Shown piece after piece: positions 43,174 to 60,935 of a stretch of 64,000 bases of DNA (positions are counted from its first letter, which is position 1; every line of letters starts with the position of its first letter). The position numbers were made by a program, and so were the translations under genes. The stretch covers positions 799,603 through 863,602 of the forward strand of contig BJOX01000142.1 of the NCBI GenBank assembly GCA_009731375.1. The letters run 5' to 3'. The notes beneath the pieces were generated by a model. The model worked only from the letters and a program-made list of their open reading frames with translations, did no database searches and was not told the origin of the DNA. Source of the stretch: Paulinella micropora (Eukaryota; Cercozoa; Imbricatea; Euglyphida).

Positions 43174-43260
43174 TGTATGTAGGACGAAATTTACGTCTTC
43201 GGATTATAAAGTGCCCGTTGCATCAAGCGCCATCCAGGACCTGAACATCCAGCTGCAGCA
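43174..43260 (+). CDS. Possible early exon of the BspA-like gene
   Basis: A short open segment ending IQDLNIQLQQ with donor CAGCAG|GTAGTT at 43261, preceded by a possible TAG acceptor. The sequence just after the donor (GGAACTTGCCTGCTGCTCC) is repeated at 43707-43726, where a degenerate copy of the exon end may also lie. It is weak evidence, based on strand and position. Confidence 0.3.
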
Positions 43261-43300
43261 GGTAGTTTTGGAACTTGCCTGCTGCTCCGGCCTTGGCTCG

Positions 43301-43301
<1 letters not shown>

Positions 43302-43341
<40 letters not shown>

Positions 43342-43636
43342 GATAGATAGATAGGATAGATAGATAGGATAGATAGGATAGATAGGATAGATAGGATAGA
43401 TAGGATAGATAGGATAGATAGGATAGATAGGATAGATAGGATAGATAGGATAGAGGATAGATGGGATAGATAGGATAGATAGGACAGATAGGATAGATAG
43501 GATAGATAGGATGGATAGGATGGATAGGATGGATAGGATGGATAGGATGAGATAGGATGAGATAGGATGAGATAGGATGAGATAGGATGAGATAGGATGA
43601 GATAGGATGAGATAGGATGAGATGGATGGATGGATG

Positions 43637-43670
<34 letters not shown>

Positions 43671-43672
43671 GA
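43302..43672. repeat. (GATA)n / (GGATA)n / (GGATGA)n compound array
   Basis: Tetra- and pentanucleotide arrays (GATAGATA, GGATAGATA, GATGAGATAG), followed by GATA. Confidence 0.95.
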
Positions 43673-43736
43673 ACGAGAGATACGAATCCGCTGCGGAAGG
43701 TATCTTTTGAACTTGCCTGCTGCTCCTGCCTTCACG

Positions 43737-43813
43737 TAGAGAGAGAGAGAGAGAGTGAGAGAGAAAGAAGAAGAAAGAACTAAAGGAGAGAGAGAGAGAG
43801 AAAGAGAAAGAAA

Positions 43814-43847
<34 letters not shown>

Positions 43848-43874
43848 AGAGAGAGAGACAGAGAGAGAGAGAGA
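43737..43874. repeat. (GA)n / (GAAA)n compound array
   Basis: Purine microsatellite between candidate exons. Confidence 0.95.
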
Positions 43875-43916
43875 TTGGGTTCATGATGTGTACCTGTGCA
43901 TGGTAGATTGGCTGCG

Positions 43917-50306
<6,390 letters not shown>

Positions 50307-50650
50307 ATCGGTCACTCCCGGCTGGCCATGGCTTGAGTTGACAATTTGTAGTCCCACTGACGCTGGCGGAAAAGTAACGTGAAGGCTGTGGATGGATCGT
50401 AAAACTTAAGTGAATGAAATGGAAAAGGAACAACGTGCTGGAAGTGCCACAAAGAGAGAATAGTCAGGGGGGGGGGGGGNNNNNNNNNNNNNNNNNAGGG
50501 GGGGGGGGGGGGGGGGGTAGACGCTGGCGTCACGACTTTTGCCACTGAGATGTTTCAACATCTGGACAGGATGTTCAATATCTCGGCAGCAAGTTGCTGA
50601 GCTATCAAGGACCTGGATGAACTGTAAACGGAACAGCTACTCTGCCACTT

Positions 50651-50709
<59 letters not shown>

Positions 50710-51400
50710 CCTCTCTCTCCTTCTCACTCTTCTGTCTTGCGTGTGTGTGTCTGTGTGTGTGTGTGTATGTGTGTTTGCTTCAGTATATAAGCTTATATAA
50801 ACATGTATAGAATATATACACATGGGGGACCGTCCTGCGCCTCCGCCACTCGCACAGCCTTGAAAGGCTTGTCTTGCTGCACCTGCACGCATACATGCAC
50901 ATGCACATGTACACGAAGGGAGAGAGAGAGACGCCAAGGCCATGCGAGGGGCTCCTGGCCGTACGAAGTGCTATAGCTAGTGAAGCATGTGGCAAAGGAT
51001 CAGACGCTGCCAGGGCTTCACCCTTGAGGTGATAACTCCGGTCGGAGACCGAGACACTTTTGTTCGTGCGCGGCTGCTCATGGATGGACTTTCAACTTTT
51101 ATGTCAAGGACTCTTTGTTAGGTAGTTCTTGTTTTAGGGGCCAGGATAAATAGCCCGATAGGTAGAGCATAGGGCTTGGACTCGTGTAGCTATATTGCCG
51201 AACTCCACTGGAGACGTAGGGTAGCACACATACTTCATTTTTACTTTACCTTTTATGTTCACTTTGGTAGTACACCTGGACTGAATCGTAGGGATTCTAA
51301 TTAAGGAGGAGCATTGGACATTTGTAATTAGACCCTTCTCCTCAGTACCTCTTATTATTAGTCAGTAGTGGTCTTTATGATGTAGTATTATTAGCTCTTA
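50307..51400. other. Intergenic: gap, dinucleotide repeats, no gene
   Basis: Poly-G-flanked gap at 50480-50496, (CT)n at 50657-50705, (GT)n at 50738-50772. No supported coding region. Confidence 0.7.
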
Positions 51401-51407
51401 ACGTAAT

Positions 51408-51431
51408 TTCAGTCCACTTAAGTGGACTGAA
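51408..51431. repeat. 24-bp perfect palindrome
   Basis: Symmetric around TT|AA at 51419/51420 (CAGTCCACTTAAGTGGACTG core), followed by a partial copy TACTTAAGTGGA. Confidence 0.9.
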
Positions 51432-51544
51432 TCTACTTAAGTGGATGGGATTGTAATTAGGTTTACCGTCACGCATGTAACATCGTTCTGGAATAAGATA
51501 TCAATATGTAAAGCATGTATTATAATTAAAAAAACACGTCTAGT

Positions 51545-51806
51545 TTATATTTCGACGTTCTTCTGGTGTAGAAAGTGGCAAAACTGACTTGTAGAACGAT
51601 TTAAGGTGCCACTCGTATTTTTCCCGGAAAATCTGTGGTGGAAAAGCCGATTTTTGATCAGCATGGGAGCCATTCTAATAGCTCGTTCTCTGCAACCACG
51701 CAACATCCTGTCATGCAAATTTGTAACAGTGCTCCTCAACATTTTTCCTGTTTGAGGTTTCACGTGGTAGCCTAGTTGTTTCAATGAATTTTTGGTTTCC
51801 CCCAAA
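51545..51806 (-). CDS. Unassigned ORF, hypothetical
   Basis: An open segment of about 87 codons on the minus strand with no ATG at its start, reading NSLKQLGYHVKPQTGKMLRS...HDRMLRGCRERAIRMA. It starts inside the 22-bp inverted repeat at 51807-51828. Composition is protein-like but no family was recognised; it may be an exon fragment or chance. Confidence 0.25.
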
Positions 51807-51828
51807 CTTGGTCCTGCCAACGTACGGC
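51807..51828 (+). repeat. 22-bp inverted repeat, left copy
   Basis: CTTGGTCCTGCCAACGTACGGC, exact reverse complement of 55112-55133, 3.3 kb apart. It might be terminal repeats of a DNA element, but no transposase was seen between them. Confidence 0.7.
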
Positions 51829-52682
51829 TTCATTTACCCCCTTTGGAGGGTGAAATATCAATCCTTTAATGCTGAGAAATGACTCAATCATGCTTTGTTA
51901 AAAATATGTCATATTTTCAGAACTATTGAAAGATCACCACAATTTTCTGGTTGAGATTCATCAATGTTAGTACCCATTCGGTCCTGCAAGTGAACCGTGC
52001 GCGCCGGCCATTTTCCAACCAAAAGCTGAGAAATATGCATAAAAATTTTGCATTTCTTTTTTTCATCATGTTTTGTCAGACTGTCTTTGTAAAACTTAAT
52101 TTCTTTGTAGGTAATCAACACAACTTATTAGAGGTTTGTTCGTTGCAAATGACACAACACTAAAAAATATTTCATTTTTTTAAAAAAATTAAAATTCAAC
52201 AAAGGTAACCGGTGCTTCATGAAATCAGTGAAGCATCTCACATCAACGTGCGAGAAAATGTTACTAGTAGCAGAGAAGTTGATCAAACAGAAAAACAAAT
52301 GTGTTAAACAAATGGAAAAATGTAACATGATTGAAACACAGCAGCCTGCGACGAATTTTGTGAAACGTCACACCAATTTCTGCATGTTTGGCAAACTTTG
52401 TCACAATTTTAAATTTTTCTGCTTACACATTAATTCATGTAGGATGCATTAACTAGGAATCACTTGACACACAAAATTGAACCAGAAGCTTCATCACGAA
52501 GCTGTTGCTCTAAAGCTTCAAGGAATTTTTGTTTTACATTGTGTGAAAAGTAGATAATGAATCTAACATCATGTCGTTAATTCTGTTCAAATGAAGATTT
52601 TTGTTTCTTACTAAAATGTTTTTAGGTCACTAAAGTGATTTTTGCGCCCTCAACTATGTGTGTTCTCAACACAGACAGGTAC
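51829..52682. other. AT-rich non-coding region
   Basis: No supported genes. Short frames on both strands only. Confidence 0.5.
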
Positions 52683-52960
52683 TATTGCTGTTGACATTCA
52701 AGACAACAAAAAAAATTGATTTTTCTGCTTTGGTTGGAATTTCAGTTTTGGTTGGAATTTTGATTTTGGGTGAAAATTTGAATTTTTCAAATTAACGGTT
52801 ATATTCGTCCGCAAAATATCGTAAATTTTCGCGAAATGTTACCGTTAAATTTGAAAATTTGAATTTTTGTCACAAAAATGAAAAACTGTCACAAAAATGA
52901 AAATCTGACACAAAAATGAAAAACTAATTTTTGTTGTTGTCTTGAATGTCAACAGCAATA
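52683..52960. mobile_element. 278-bp miniature inverted-repeat element, copy 1
   Basis: Terminal repeats TTGCTGTTGACATTCAAGAC and the complementary GTCTTGAATGTCAACAGCAA, flanked by TA on both sides. The interior has an inverted AAATTTGAATTTTTCAAATTAACGGT block and three CACAAAAATGAAAA repeats at the right end. No ORF. TA flanks suggest Tc1/mariner-type mobilisation. Confidence 0.85.
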
Positions 52961-53380
52961 TTAATTTAGAAAATTTATATTTCTAAAAAAAACAACAAAT
53001 AATTTATTTTTTTTGTGAAAAACAGAAATATGTCATATTTGGGAAAATAAGTCAGTTTTAACAACGTCACCTAAAAAAAAATCTGTAAAATCAAGTCCAA
53101 ACGGTTTTTTGAAAAATTAAAATATGTCACTGTAGTATTCCATGACATGAATGCTTTTGAGTCGACAATCACTGTAATCAAAGCGCTAAAACTAGTTTAG
53201 GCTAACTTTTTTTTCAATGACTGAACAAACTAGGTCAATTGTCTATTTTTGATTGCTAAAAATATCGTGGAACCGTTTTAATCATGCTAACACCAAAAAA
53301 AAGAAGCATGTTTTCCAGCATGCTGATTGTTTTTTGGAAGCATTGAACAAATCTGGTCAATGTGAGCGCTTTTGCATTGG

Positions 53381-53658
53381 TATTGCTGTTGACATTCAAG
53401 ACAACAACAAAAATTGATTTTTCTGTTTTGGTTGGAATTTCAGTTTTGGTTGGAATTTTGATTTTGGGTGAAAATTTGAATTTTTCAAATTAACTGCTAT
53501 ATTCGTCCGCAAAATATCGTAAATTTTCGCGAAATGTTACCGTTAAATTTGAAAATTTGAATTTTTGTCACAAAAATGAAAAACTGCCACAAAAATGAAA
53601 ATCTGACACAAAAATGAAAAACTAATTTTTGTTGTTGTCTTGAATGTCAACAGCAATA
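53381..53658. mobile_element. 278-bp miniature inverted-repeat element, copy 2
   Basis: Same length, orientation and sequence as 52683-52960 with few substitutions and again flanked by TA. Confidence 0.85.
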
Positions 53659-54540
53659 TTTTGTGTGTGAGAACGTCCTAAATCTGTTTTGGGACGTTGT
53701 AAAACTAATGAACTCATTTTTTTTTCAACACTTCTCAGCTTTTAGTTAGATCAATACTTCAGTTAATGTCTGGAAATGAAATTTGAAGGTCCATAATCAG
53801 TTTAACTAGTTTAAAAACATTAAAAATGAAGAAAATGTTGACCTAGAGATGAATGATCTTGTCATGAATTGCATTTTGTTTGATTTTTTGTTGTGTGATT
53901 CAGTTTAAATCTGTCTTTCTTTTGGTTTTTTAAAAGTTAAAGTCATGTATGGTTGTGTCTGAACTAGTTAGCATGTGATGTGTAATTTCAATTGTAAAAA
54001 CGTTACTATGTTTTTGACTTTCATGTTAATTGTTGCAGCTGAATGAATGCTTGATCGTGAAAATTAATATGAAGACAAGCAATCTAATTTTTTTTTCAAA
54101 TATGACTAATATGGCATATTTCTTCTTTTTTTTAAAAAACAACATCAATGTTCGGTTGAGTCTTGCAGACAAAAAAATATGACATATTTTCATTTCATGC
54201 AACTGACACAGAAAATGTAAGTCTGGGAATTCGAATCTTACATTCTTTTTCCATCACATGCTTCGTCTGTGTCTTTGTAGTTCCTGAAGAAAACCTTGCT
54301 TCTTAGATTTAAAGACACACCATTTAATTTTGTTCATCTCGAAAGCAGCAAAATGTTAAAAACAAACAGAAAGACGAATCTAAAGAAGAATGGAAGGTCG
54401 AAGCGACACTAGAAAAGTAACGCTTTGTAGGACTCGAAGAAGAAAAATGAAGACAACGTCCGAGTCCCTGCAAAGCGTGCATCGTTCAGTCATGCATGAA
54501 ATGAGAACAGTGCACGACGTGTCAGAATTGAAACTGCCTT
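53659..54540. other. AT-rich non-coding region
   Basis: No supported gene seen. Confidence 0.5.
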
Positions 54541-54756
54541 CTCTTACTGTGGACATTTAAGTGGCAAACTATCCCACTTTGATCTCATCGTTCTCCATCA
54601 ATCTAAGTGATACGACAAATCTGAAGCCAGCATTGGAAAGCTAAAGACAACAGCTTTCCAACGGTGTGCGCTACATTTCCGTATCTCAAACATTGATTGA
54701 GAAAAATGAGGTCAAAGTTTGATGGTTTTGCCACTTGAATGTCGACAGTCACTGTA
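54541..54756. mobile_element. Foldback element A (~100-bp imperfect arms)
   Basis: ACTGTGGACATTTAAGTGGC on the left mirrors GCCACTTGAATGTCGACAGT on the right. Pairing continues through ACTTTGATCTCAT/ATGAGGTCAAAGT to a GGAAAGCT/AGCTTTCC tip at 54637-54662. No coding content. Confidence 0.7.
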
Positions 54757-54840
54757 ATAATGCACTTGGATGCGGGCATTGTTTTTGAAATATGCTATAT
54801 TTTTCGAAAGTACTTTTTTCATTAAATTGAGCTTTTTATT

Positions 54841-55059
54841 TCATTGTTTTAATTTTGCCTGAACGTTTTCGTGCCTCCGGACAGGTTCAAGACTTTCCTT
54901 CTCGCTAGTCTCGTTTCCACCGGTACTTGTAGTGTGTTTAAAGACATCAGTTCCGGAAAATATATCATACAAATCACATGCTTGAGCCAAAATTGCAAGG
55001 CTGCACTGTTTTTTGATGGCTGAAACTGCTTTCATGACGTTTTTTTCACGCTTACCCAA
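54841..55059 (-). CDS. Unassigned ORF, possible C-terminal exon
   Basis: An open segment ending at a stop at 54841-54843 reads MKAVSAIKKQCSLAILAQAC...HTTSTGGNETSEKE...NVQAKLKQ. It has protein-like, charged composition, and a T-rich tract upstream could serve an acceptor. No family recognised. Confidence 0.25.
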   Translation of the reverse strand: MGKREKNVMKAVSAIKKQCSLAILAQACDLYDIFSGTDVFKHTTSTGGNETSEKESLEPVRRHENVQAKLKQ

Positions 55060-55111
55060 GTTAAAACAGAAAATTTCAATACATTACAAATATTTTTTTT
55101 TCCCCTGAATT

Positions 55112-55133
55112 GCCGTACGTTGGCAGGACCAAG
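55112..55133 (-). repeat. 22-bp inverted repeat, right copy
   Basis: Reverse complement of 51807-51828. Confidence 0.7.
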
Positions 55134-56031
55134 CCAAAGCATTTTTTCTCAGTGTTATCAAATATGAACTAATGGTGTTTGCGAGTACAGCCTTGCACAG
55201 ACAGCACTGCATGGGAACATTGAGCTGTGTTATATTGTTAGTATATAGGTTATGATAATGTTTTCTCTCCTGGGGACACAACCGTTTTTTCAAGTTGTTT
55301 GTTCGTGTTGACTTTTCTCACAAGTGTTGTTTTGTATTGTTGTTGGAAATAGGTTTGTTTCCAACGCACAAAGACTGTCTTGACATAGCGTATTAATAGC
55401 ATAGGAACCTGTCCTCTGCATCATTGCGAATGCTTTGTATATATTTTGTGTTATATATATTTGCCTTTTGTGAATCTATTTACTGACTCTTTCAGTTGCT
55501 ACTTCACTTTCAAAATTTTTAGTTTTAGCTTCCCTTATTCATGGAGTAAGTATTAATATATACAATATCAGACTATCAACTGCTTATCGTTGTAAAATTA
55601 TTGCTGTAATATCCTATCAGACTGAACACCTTATTATATAATAACGACCAGCTAAAACCTTTACAGTTGATATTAATAATAATTTGTCACTTTTTTAAAC
55701 CGGTTCGTTAGATTCTCCTCTGTATATACGACGTTTCGACTTCACTAACTACTTTTCGATTCCGTTCAGAAATGATTTCAAACGATTAAGTCAAAGATCT
55801 TTTTAGAAAAGACTAACCATGGCCTTGAGGCGCCTCTTGTAACTTCAACGGCAAACACTTCCGAAAAGGGTTCACATCGTTCTGCCCATTTTACTCGCAA
55901 CCAGCAAATTGTACAAGGACGTCCACACAGAGCACGCGAGGGATGAGGGCGGCTCGCTGACTGTCAAACACATCCTACCTCGACCTCAAGGCGCGCGCGC
56001 GCCGTCTGGGTGTGTGCTCCATGGTTCACTC
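55134..56031. other. Intergenic, no gene recognised
   Basis: AT-rich to about 55800, then GC-richer approaching the 3' end of the DCD gene. No poly(A) signal assigned. Confidence 0.5.
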
Positions 56032-56829
56032 TCAATGGCGCGCGTGGCTAGTCTGTGAGTCCACCGCCTTCTGTCCGAATAGCGGGGTGATAGTGGCGGG
56101 TCCCCAGATGGAGCCTTCTACCCCGCTACCCGGCACACCCGGCAGGACCGGCAGGCCCAGCTTGGCGCGCGGCGGCAACGTGTCCGGCCCGGCGGCGCCG
56201 CCCACACCGCCCACAGCTGCTGCCGCCGGCTTGTGCAGCAGCTCGCCGCTGGTGCCACCGCTGCCCCACGTGCTGTCTCCGTTGGTGACCACCCCTAGCC
56301 CGCCACCTGCCCCGCCGCCACCCCCGCCCCAGATGTTTCCACCGTAGGGAATCGAGGGCAGCGACAGAGAAGGAAGAGTCGAAAAACCCGTGCGGCCCGA
56401 ATGGCCAAAAGGGTCGTGTCCGGACACCCCACCCGTGGGGCGGTCCGGCCAGGTCAGGTCGGACAGCGAGGAGAGGGCTTCGGGCGAGTCCATGTCCGTG
56501 TTCTGCAGCACGTGCTGCTTGGCTGAGGGCTGCTGCAGCTGGCCCGCTGGGCCAGACTGCTGCGTGGCCGCTGTGGAGTCCTGTTGCACATTGTGCAGTG
56601 GCTGACTGTTGTGTTGCTGCTGTGGGGGAGGTGCATTCTGCCCGCCCAGCTGCCCGTCCAATGGCCCGTGCACCGCCCAGCCATTTCCGCCCGCTCCCAC
56701 GTCGAACCCCCACACGTTGGGCGAGACGCCAACAGACGAGCGGTCGCCTAGCCCACCTAGCCCGTTGGCTAGCGTGTTGCGGCCGTTCTGCCAGATGCCT
56801 GACTGAGGGTCCCCGAAGTTCCAGAACAG
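56032..56829 (-). CDS. DCD gene terminal exon: Gly-rich
   Basis: 798 nt including the stop. It begins [16 protein letters not shown] after acceptor GTTGTGGCGCAG, is rich in Gly, Gln and Ser, and has a [11 protein letters not shown] motif. Likely disordered. The opposite-strand open frames here are shadows. Confidence 0.65.
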   Translation of the reverse strand: MFWNFGDPQSGIWQNGRNTLANGLGGLGDRSSVGVSPNVWGFDVGAGGNGWAVHGPLDGQLGGQNAPPPQQQHNSQPLHNVQQDSTAATQQSGPAGQLQQPSAKQHVLQNTDMDSPEALSSLSDLTWPDRPTGGVSGHDPFGHSGRTGFSTLPSLSLPSIPYGGNIWGGGGGGAGGGLGVVTNGDSTWGSGGTSGELLHKPAAAAVGGVGGAAGPDTLPPRAKLGLPVLPGVPGSGVEGSIWGPATITPLFGQKAVDSQTSHARH

Positions 56830-57041
56830 CTGCGCCACAACCAAACCACACACACACGTAAACAAGTAGATTTGAATGCCTCGGGTCTGGAGGAGTGGCG
56901 AAAGAGAGGTTAAGCGAACACACAAAAGGCGTTTGCAAGCCCACCACACTAATAGAACACCCACACTTTCTTATTGGATCGGAAGGTGTGTACATGCGAG
57001 TGAGTGAGTGTGAGTGTGTGTGTGTGTGTGCGTGTGCGTGC

Positions 57042-57131
<90 letters not shown>

Positions 57132-60100
57132 CAGAGAGAGAGAGAGAGAAAGAGAGAGAGCATATTATAATGATAATGATTACTAAAACCATAAATATGA
57201 TTCTGATTTTCTTTATCTTAATTCTTGGTTTTCATTTTCTTCGTTCGTTTACTACTGTTAAAATCTACCTGTACCTGTCCCTGCTGCACGTGGCTCTGCG
57301 AGGTCTGCACGTACGGCTCCATGCAGTGCCCGGCCGGTCCGTTTACGCTATTGCCAATCTGCGCCGCCGGATGGAAGCTGTTGCCCAGCAGCGCCTGGGG
57401 CGGGCCGGCGGGCACACTCACGCCGTGTGTGTACGCGTCGCGCACCCCGACCCCGACCCCAACCCCGTTGGCGTGCTGCTGCCACACATGCCGGGGCGAG
57501 TTCTGTCCGGAACGCTGCTGTTGCTTGCCCGGGCCGGAAAGGCCTGGCGCCACGTCCAAATGCGTCGGGTCCAGCGGTGAGAGGGCCGCCGGGTAGGCGC
57601 GGGAGGAGAGGAGGTGCGGAGGAGGTTGCGGTTGGGGTGGGGGTTGGTTGGAAGGTAGTTGTTGGTGTGTGTGTTGGGGGGGAGGTTGTGAGTGCTGGGG
57701 AGGTTGTGTGAGGGCAGGTTGAGAGAGCAGGTAGTCGTCACGCGCCTGAGACAAAACATATACATTACATACCATGACGTACATCACATGCATTACACAT
57801 ACATTACATGCATTTACCTACATTAGCTATCTACCTACCTATCTATCCTATCTGTCCTATCTATCTAGTCTCTCCTATCTCTCTTATCTCTCAAATCTCT
57901 CCTATCTCTCTTGTCTCTCTTATCTATCGTATCTACGTATCTATCGTATCTATCGAATCTATCGAATCTATCGTTTCTATCTTGTCTATCGTATCTATCT
58001 TGTCTATCTTATCTATCTTATCTCTCGTGTCTCTCGGGTCTCTCTTTTCTCTCTTATCTCTCTTGTCTCTCTTGTCTCTTATCTCTCTTATCTATCTTAC
58101 CTATCTTACCTATCTCACTTGTCTTATCTATCTAATCTATCCATCGATCCATCGATCTATCAATCTATCGAGCTATCGATCTATCGATGGATCGATCGAT
58201 CGGATCGAATCGATGAATCGAATCGAATCGATGAATCGAATCGAATCGATGAATCGAATCGATCGATCAATCGATCGACCTACCTACCTACCCTACCTAT
58301 CTATCTATCAAATCTATCAAATCTAACCGCATAGCCCGGGGGTGGTGCGCTGTGTACATTCGCTGGGGAGAACAAGCCACTTGCCTGTCAGTGAATAAGC
58401 AAGTAAGTTAAGTAAGTGAGTAAAGTAAGTAAAGTAAGTAAGTGAGTAAGTGAGTGAGTGATAGGGTGGTGCGCTGTGAACGTTGGCTCGGGAGAACTCA
58501 GTAAGTAAGCAAGTAAATAAAGTAAGTAAAGATAAGTAAAATAAAGTAAGTGAGTAAGTGAAGGGGTGGTGCGCTGTGAACGTTGGCTCGGGAGAACTCA
58601 GTAAGTAAGCAAGTAAATAAAGTAAGTAAAGATAAGTAAAGTAAAGTAAGTGAGTAAGTGAAGGGTGGTGCGCTGTGTACGTTCGCTGGGGAGAACTCAA
58701 TAAGTAAGCAAGTAAATAAAGTAAGTAAAGATAAGTAAAGTAAAGTAAGAAAGTGAGTAAGTGAAGGGTGGTGCGCTGTGCACGTTCGCTGGGGACAACA
58801 ACGTGCCACTTGCCTGTCAGTGAGTAAGCAAGTAAGTAAAGTGAGTAAAGTAAGTAAAGTAAGTAAGTGAGTAAGTGAATAGGTAAGCAAGTAAGTAGGT
58901 AGGTAGGCAGGTAGGTAGGTAGGTAGGTAGGTAGATAGCAGGTAGCGAAGGAAGGAAGGAAGGAAGGAAGGAAGGGAGGGAGGGAGGGAGGAAGGAAGGA
59001 AGGAAGGGAGGGAGGGAGGGGAGGGAGGGAGGGAGGGAGGGAGGGAGGGAGGGAAAGAAGGAAGGGACCGTGGAGGCGGCTGAGGTGGTTGCGTGCAACA
59101 GATGACTGTTGCCAGCGCTGCCTGGGTTGGGAGGGTAGAGAGAGGGCAGTCGATGATGCTGTTGTTGTTGTTGTTGTTGTTGTGGGTTGTTGTCTGAGAA
59201 AGCCGACCCCACCAGCGGTCCATTGGGGTGTTGTTGCGGCTGTGGCTGAGGTAGAGGTGGGATGTGTTGTGGCTGGTGTGGTTGCGACATGGACGACTGC
59301 TGAGGCTGCACAGCCTGCAGCTGCTGTTGTGTTTGCTGCAAGGGCTTGTGCGAAGCTTGTGCTTGTGCTGTCTGCTCCGCCATGTTGTCTGTCTGCTGCT
59401 GCTGCTGCTCCGCCGCCATCTCTCCGCCTATCCCCTCCTCGTCCTCGTCATGCTGCTCATCGCCGTGCAGCGCCGCCAAGTAAGCATATTCCTCCGAAGC
59501 CATCGCATACGACTGGATGGTGTTGAGTATGTTCGAGCGGCCTGCCTCGTCCGTTTGGCTGAGCGAAGGGTGCTCCGACATGGCATGCATAAAATTCGCG
59601 CCGTCTTCGTCCATTCCAGGGTTGTCCGAGGAGTTTTCGTCCATTTCGCCGCTGTCTGCCCAGGCCGCGGGGGCCACCTCTAAGCCGTCAGTGGCGCTGC
59701 CCACCGCGTCGGGAAGTCCGGGCTGTTGCTCAACCTCCACCGCAAAGTCCGTGTTGGTGGCGGCGGTGGAGGAAGGAGTAGGTTCCCCAACCACAGCCGA
59801 GGAAGAGGACGAAGAGGAAAGGGGAGGAGTCGTTTGAGCCGCGCTGCCGCCATTGCCGTTATTGTCCGCGGGTCCGGCCGGCACCGTTTTCGCCGAAGCA
59901 GCAGCCGCCGCCTCCGCCCGCATCTTCCACACGTTCTTGACCGGCTTGCGGGCCGCCGCTGCCGCCGAGGCCGCCGCGGGGGTGGTGCTGGTGGTGGTGG
60001 AGGTGGCACCAGCCGCTCCAGCCTGTGCTGCTGCCCCTGCCGCCGGCCCGACAGCCTTGGCCGTGGTCACTGCTGTCCGCGCCGCACCCGCTGCCACTTT

Positions 60101-60316
60101 GTCCTTGAGCGGGCCGGCGGGGGCCGCGCCGCTGGCAGCGACGGGCCGACGCAGGGCCACGCGGCCAACAGGCGCGGCGCGCGCGCGGAAGATCTGAATC
60201 AGGTCTTTGACCTGCTTGCCATCCAGCTTGCGAATGCGGTTGCCGTCAGCGAAGAGGTTGCGGAAGTGAGACTCGGCCAGGGGCTCGTACATGTTCACCA
60301 CTTGGAAGGAAATCTG

Positions 60317-60406
<90 letters not shown>

Positions 60407-60887
60407 AGGCGCAGAGAGCCAGGACACGCAGGGAAACAGGCCAGGCCAAAACAAGCAACAAGCCCATTAGCGAAATGTTGAACCAACCGGAGAAGTCGAG
60501 ATTCCCAACAAGCCAAANNNNNNNNNNCCAACCCACCCAACCCTTCCACTACCACCCATGAGAAGTTCTTATTTCTTAAGTACAACGAACAATGACTTCA
60601 AGCGCTTTGATCTCAGTCAGTATTTGCATCGACAACCTGTGTTGGCCCATTAGAAAGCTCTTGATGAAAGCTTTCAAATGAGCCACTGCACAAGCCGCGA
60701 AGATCAGAACCGGCTGAGAACGAAATGTTTGAAGTCATTGCTCATTATGGTTAAGTATAAGGAACTTCTCATATTCTCACACACACAGTTGGGGCCATCA
60801 GAAAGAGCATATACATCGTCAATGTTGTTACGCCAGGGATAACTGATAGAGAATGAAATGTTCATCATAGGCCTCAATGGGTAGGGC

Positions 60888-60935
<48 letters not shown>

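Noticed and set aside
51130-51235. tRNA-like stretch (TAGCCCGATAGGTAGAGCATAG)
   Set aside because: Resembles a D-arm/A-box, but no proper T-arm (GGTTCGAATCC-type) or acceptor stem was found, so neither a tRNA nor a tRNA-derived SINE could be supported.
59726-60481. Plus-strand Arg/Gly-rich ORF
   Set aside because: Antisense shadow of the Ala/Gln-rich DCD-gene exon.
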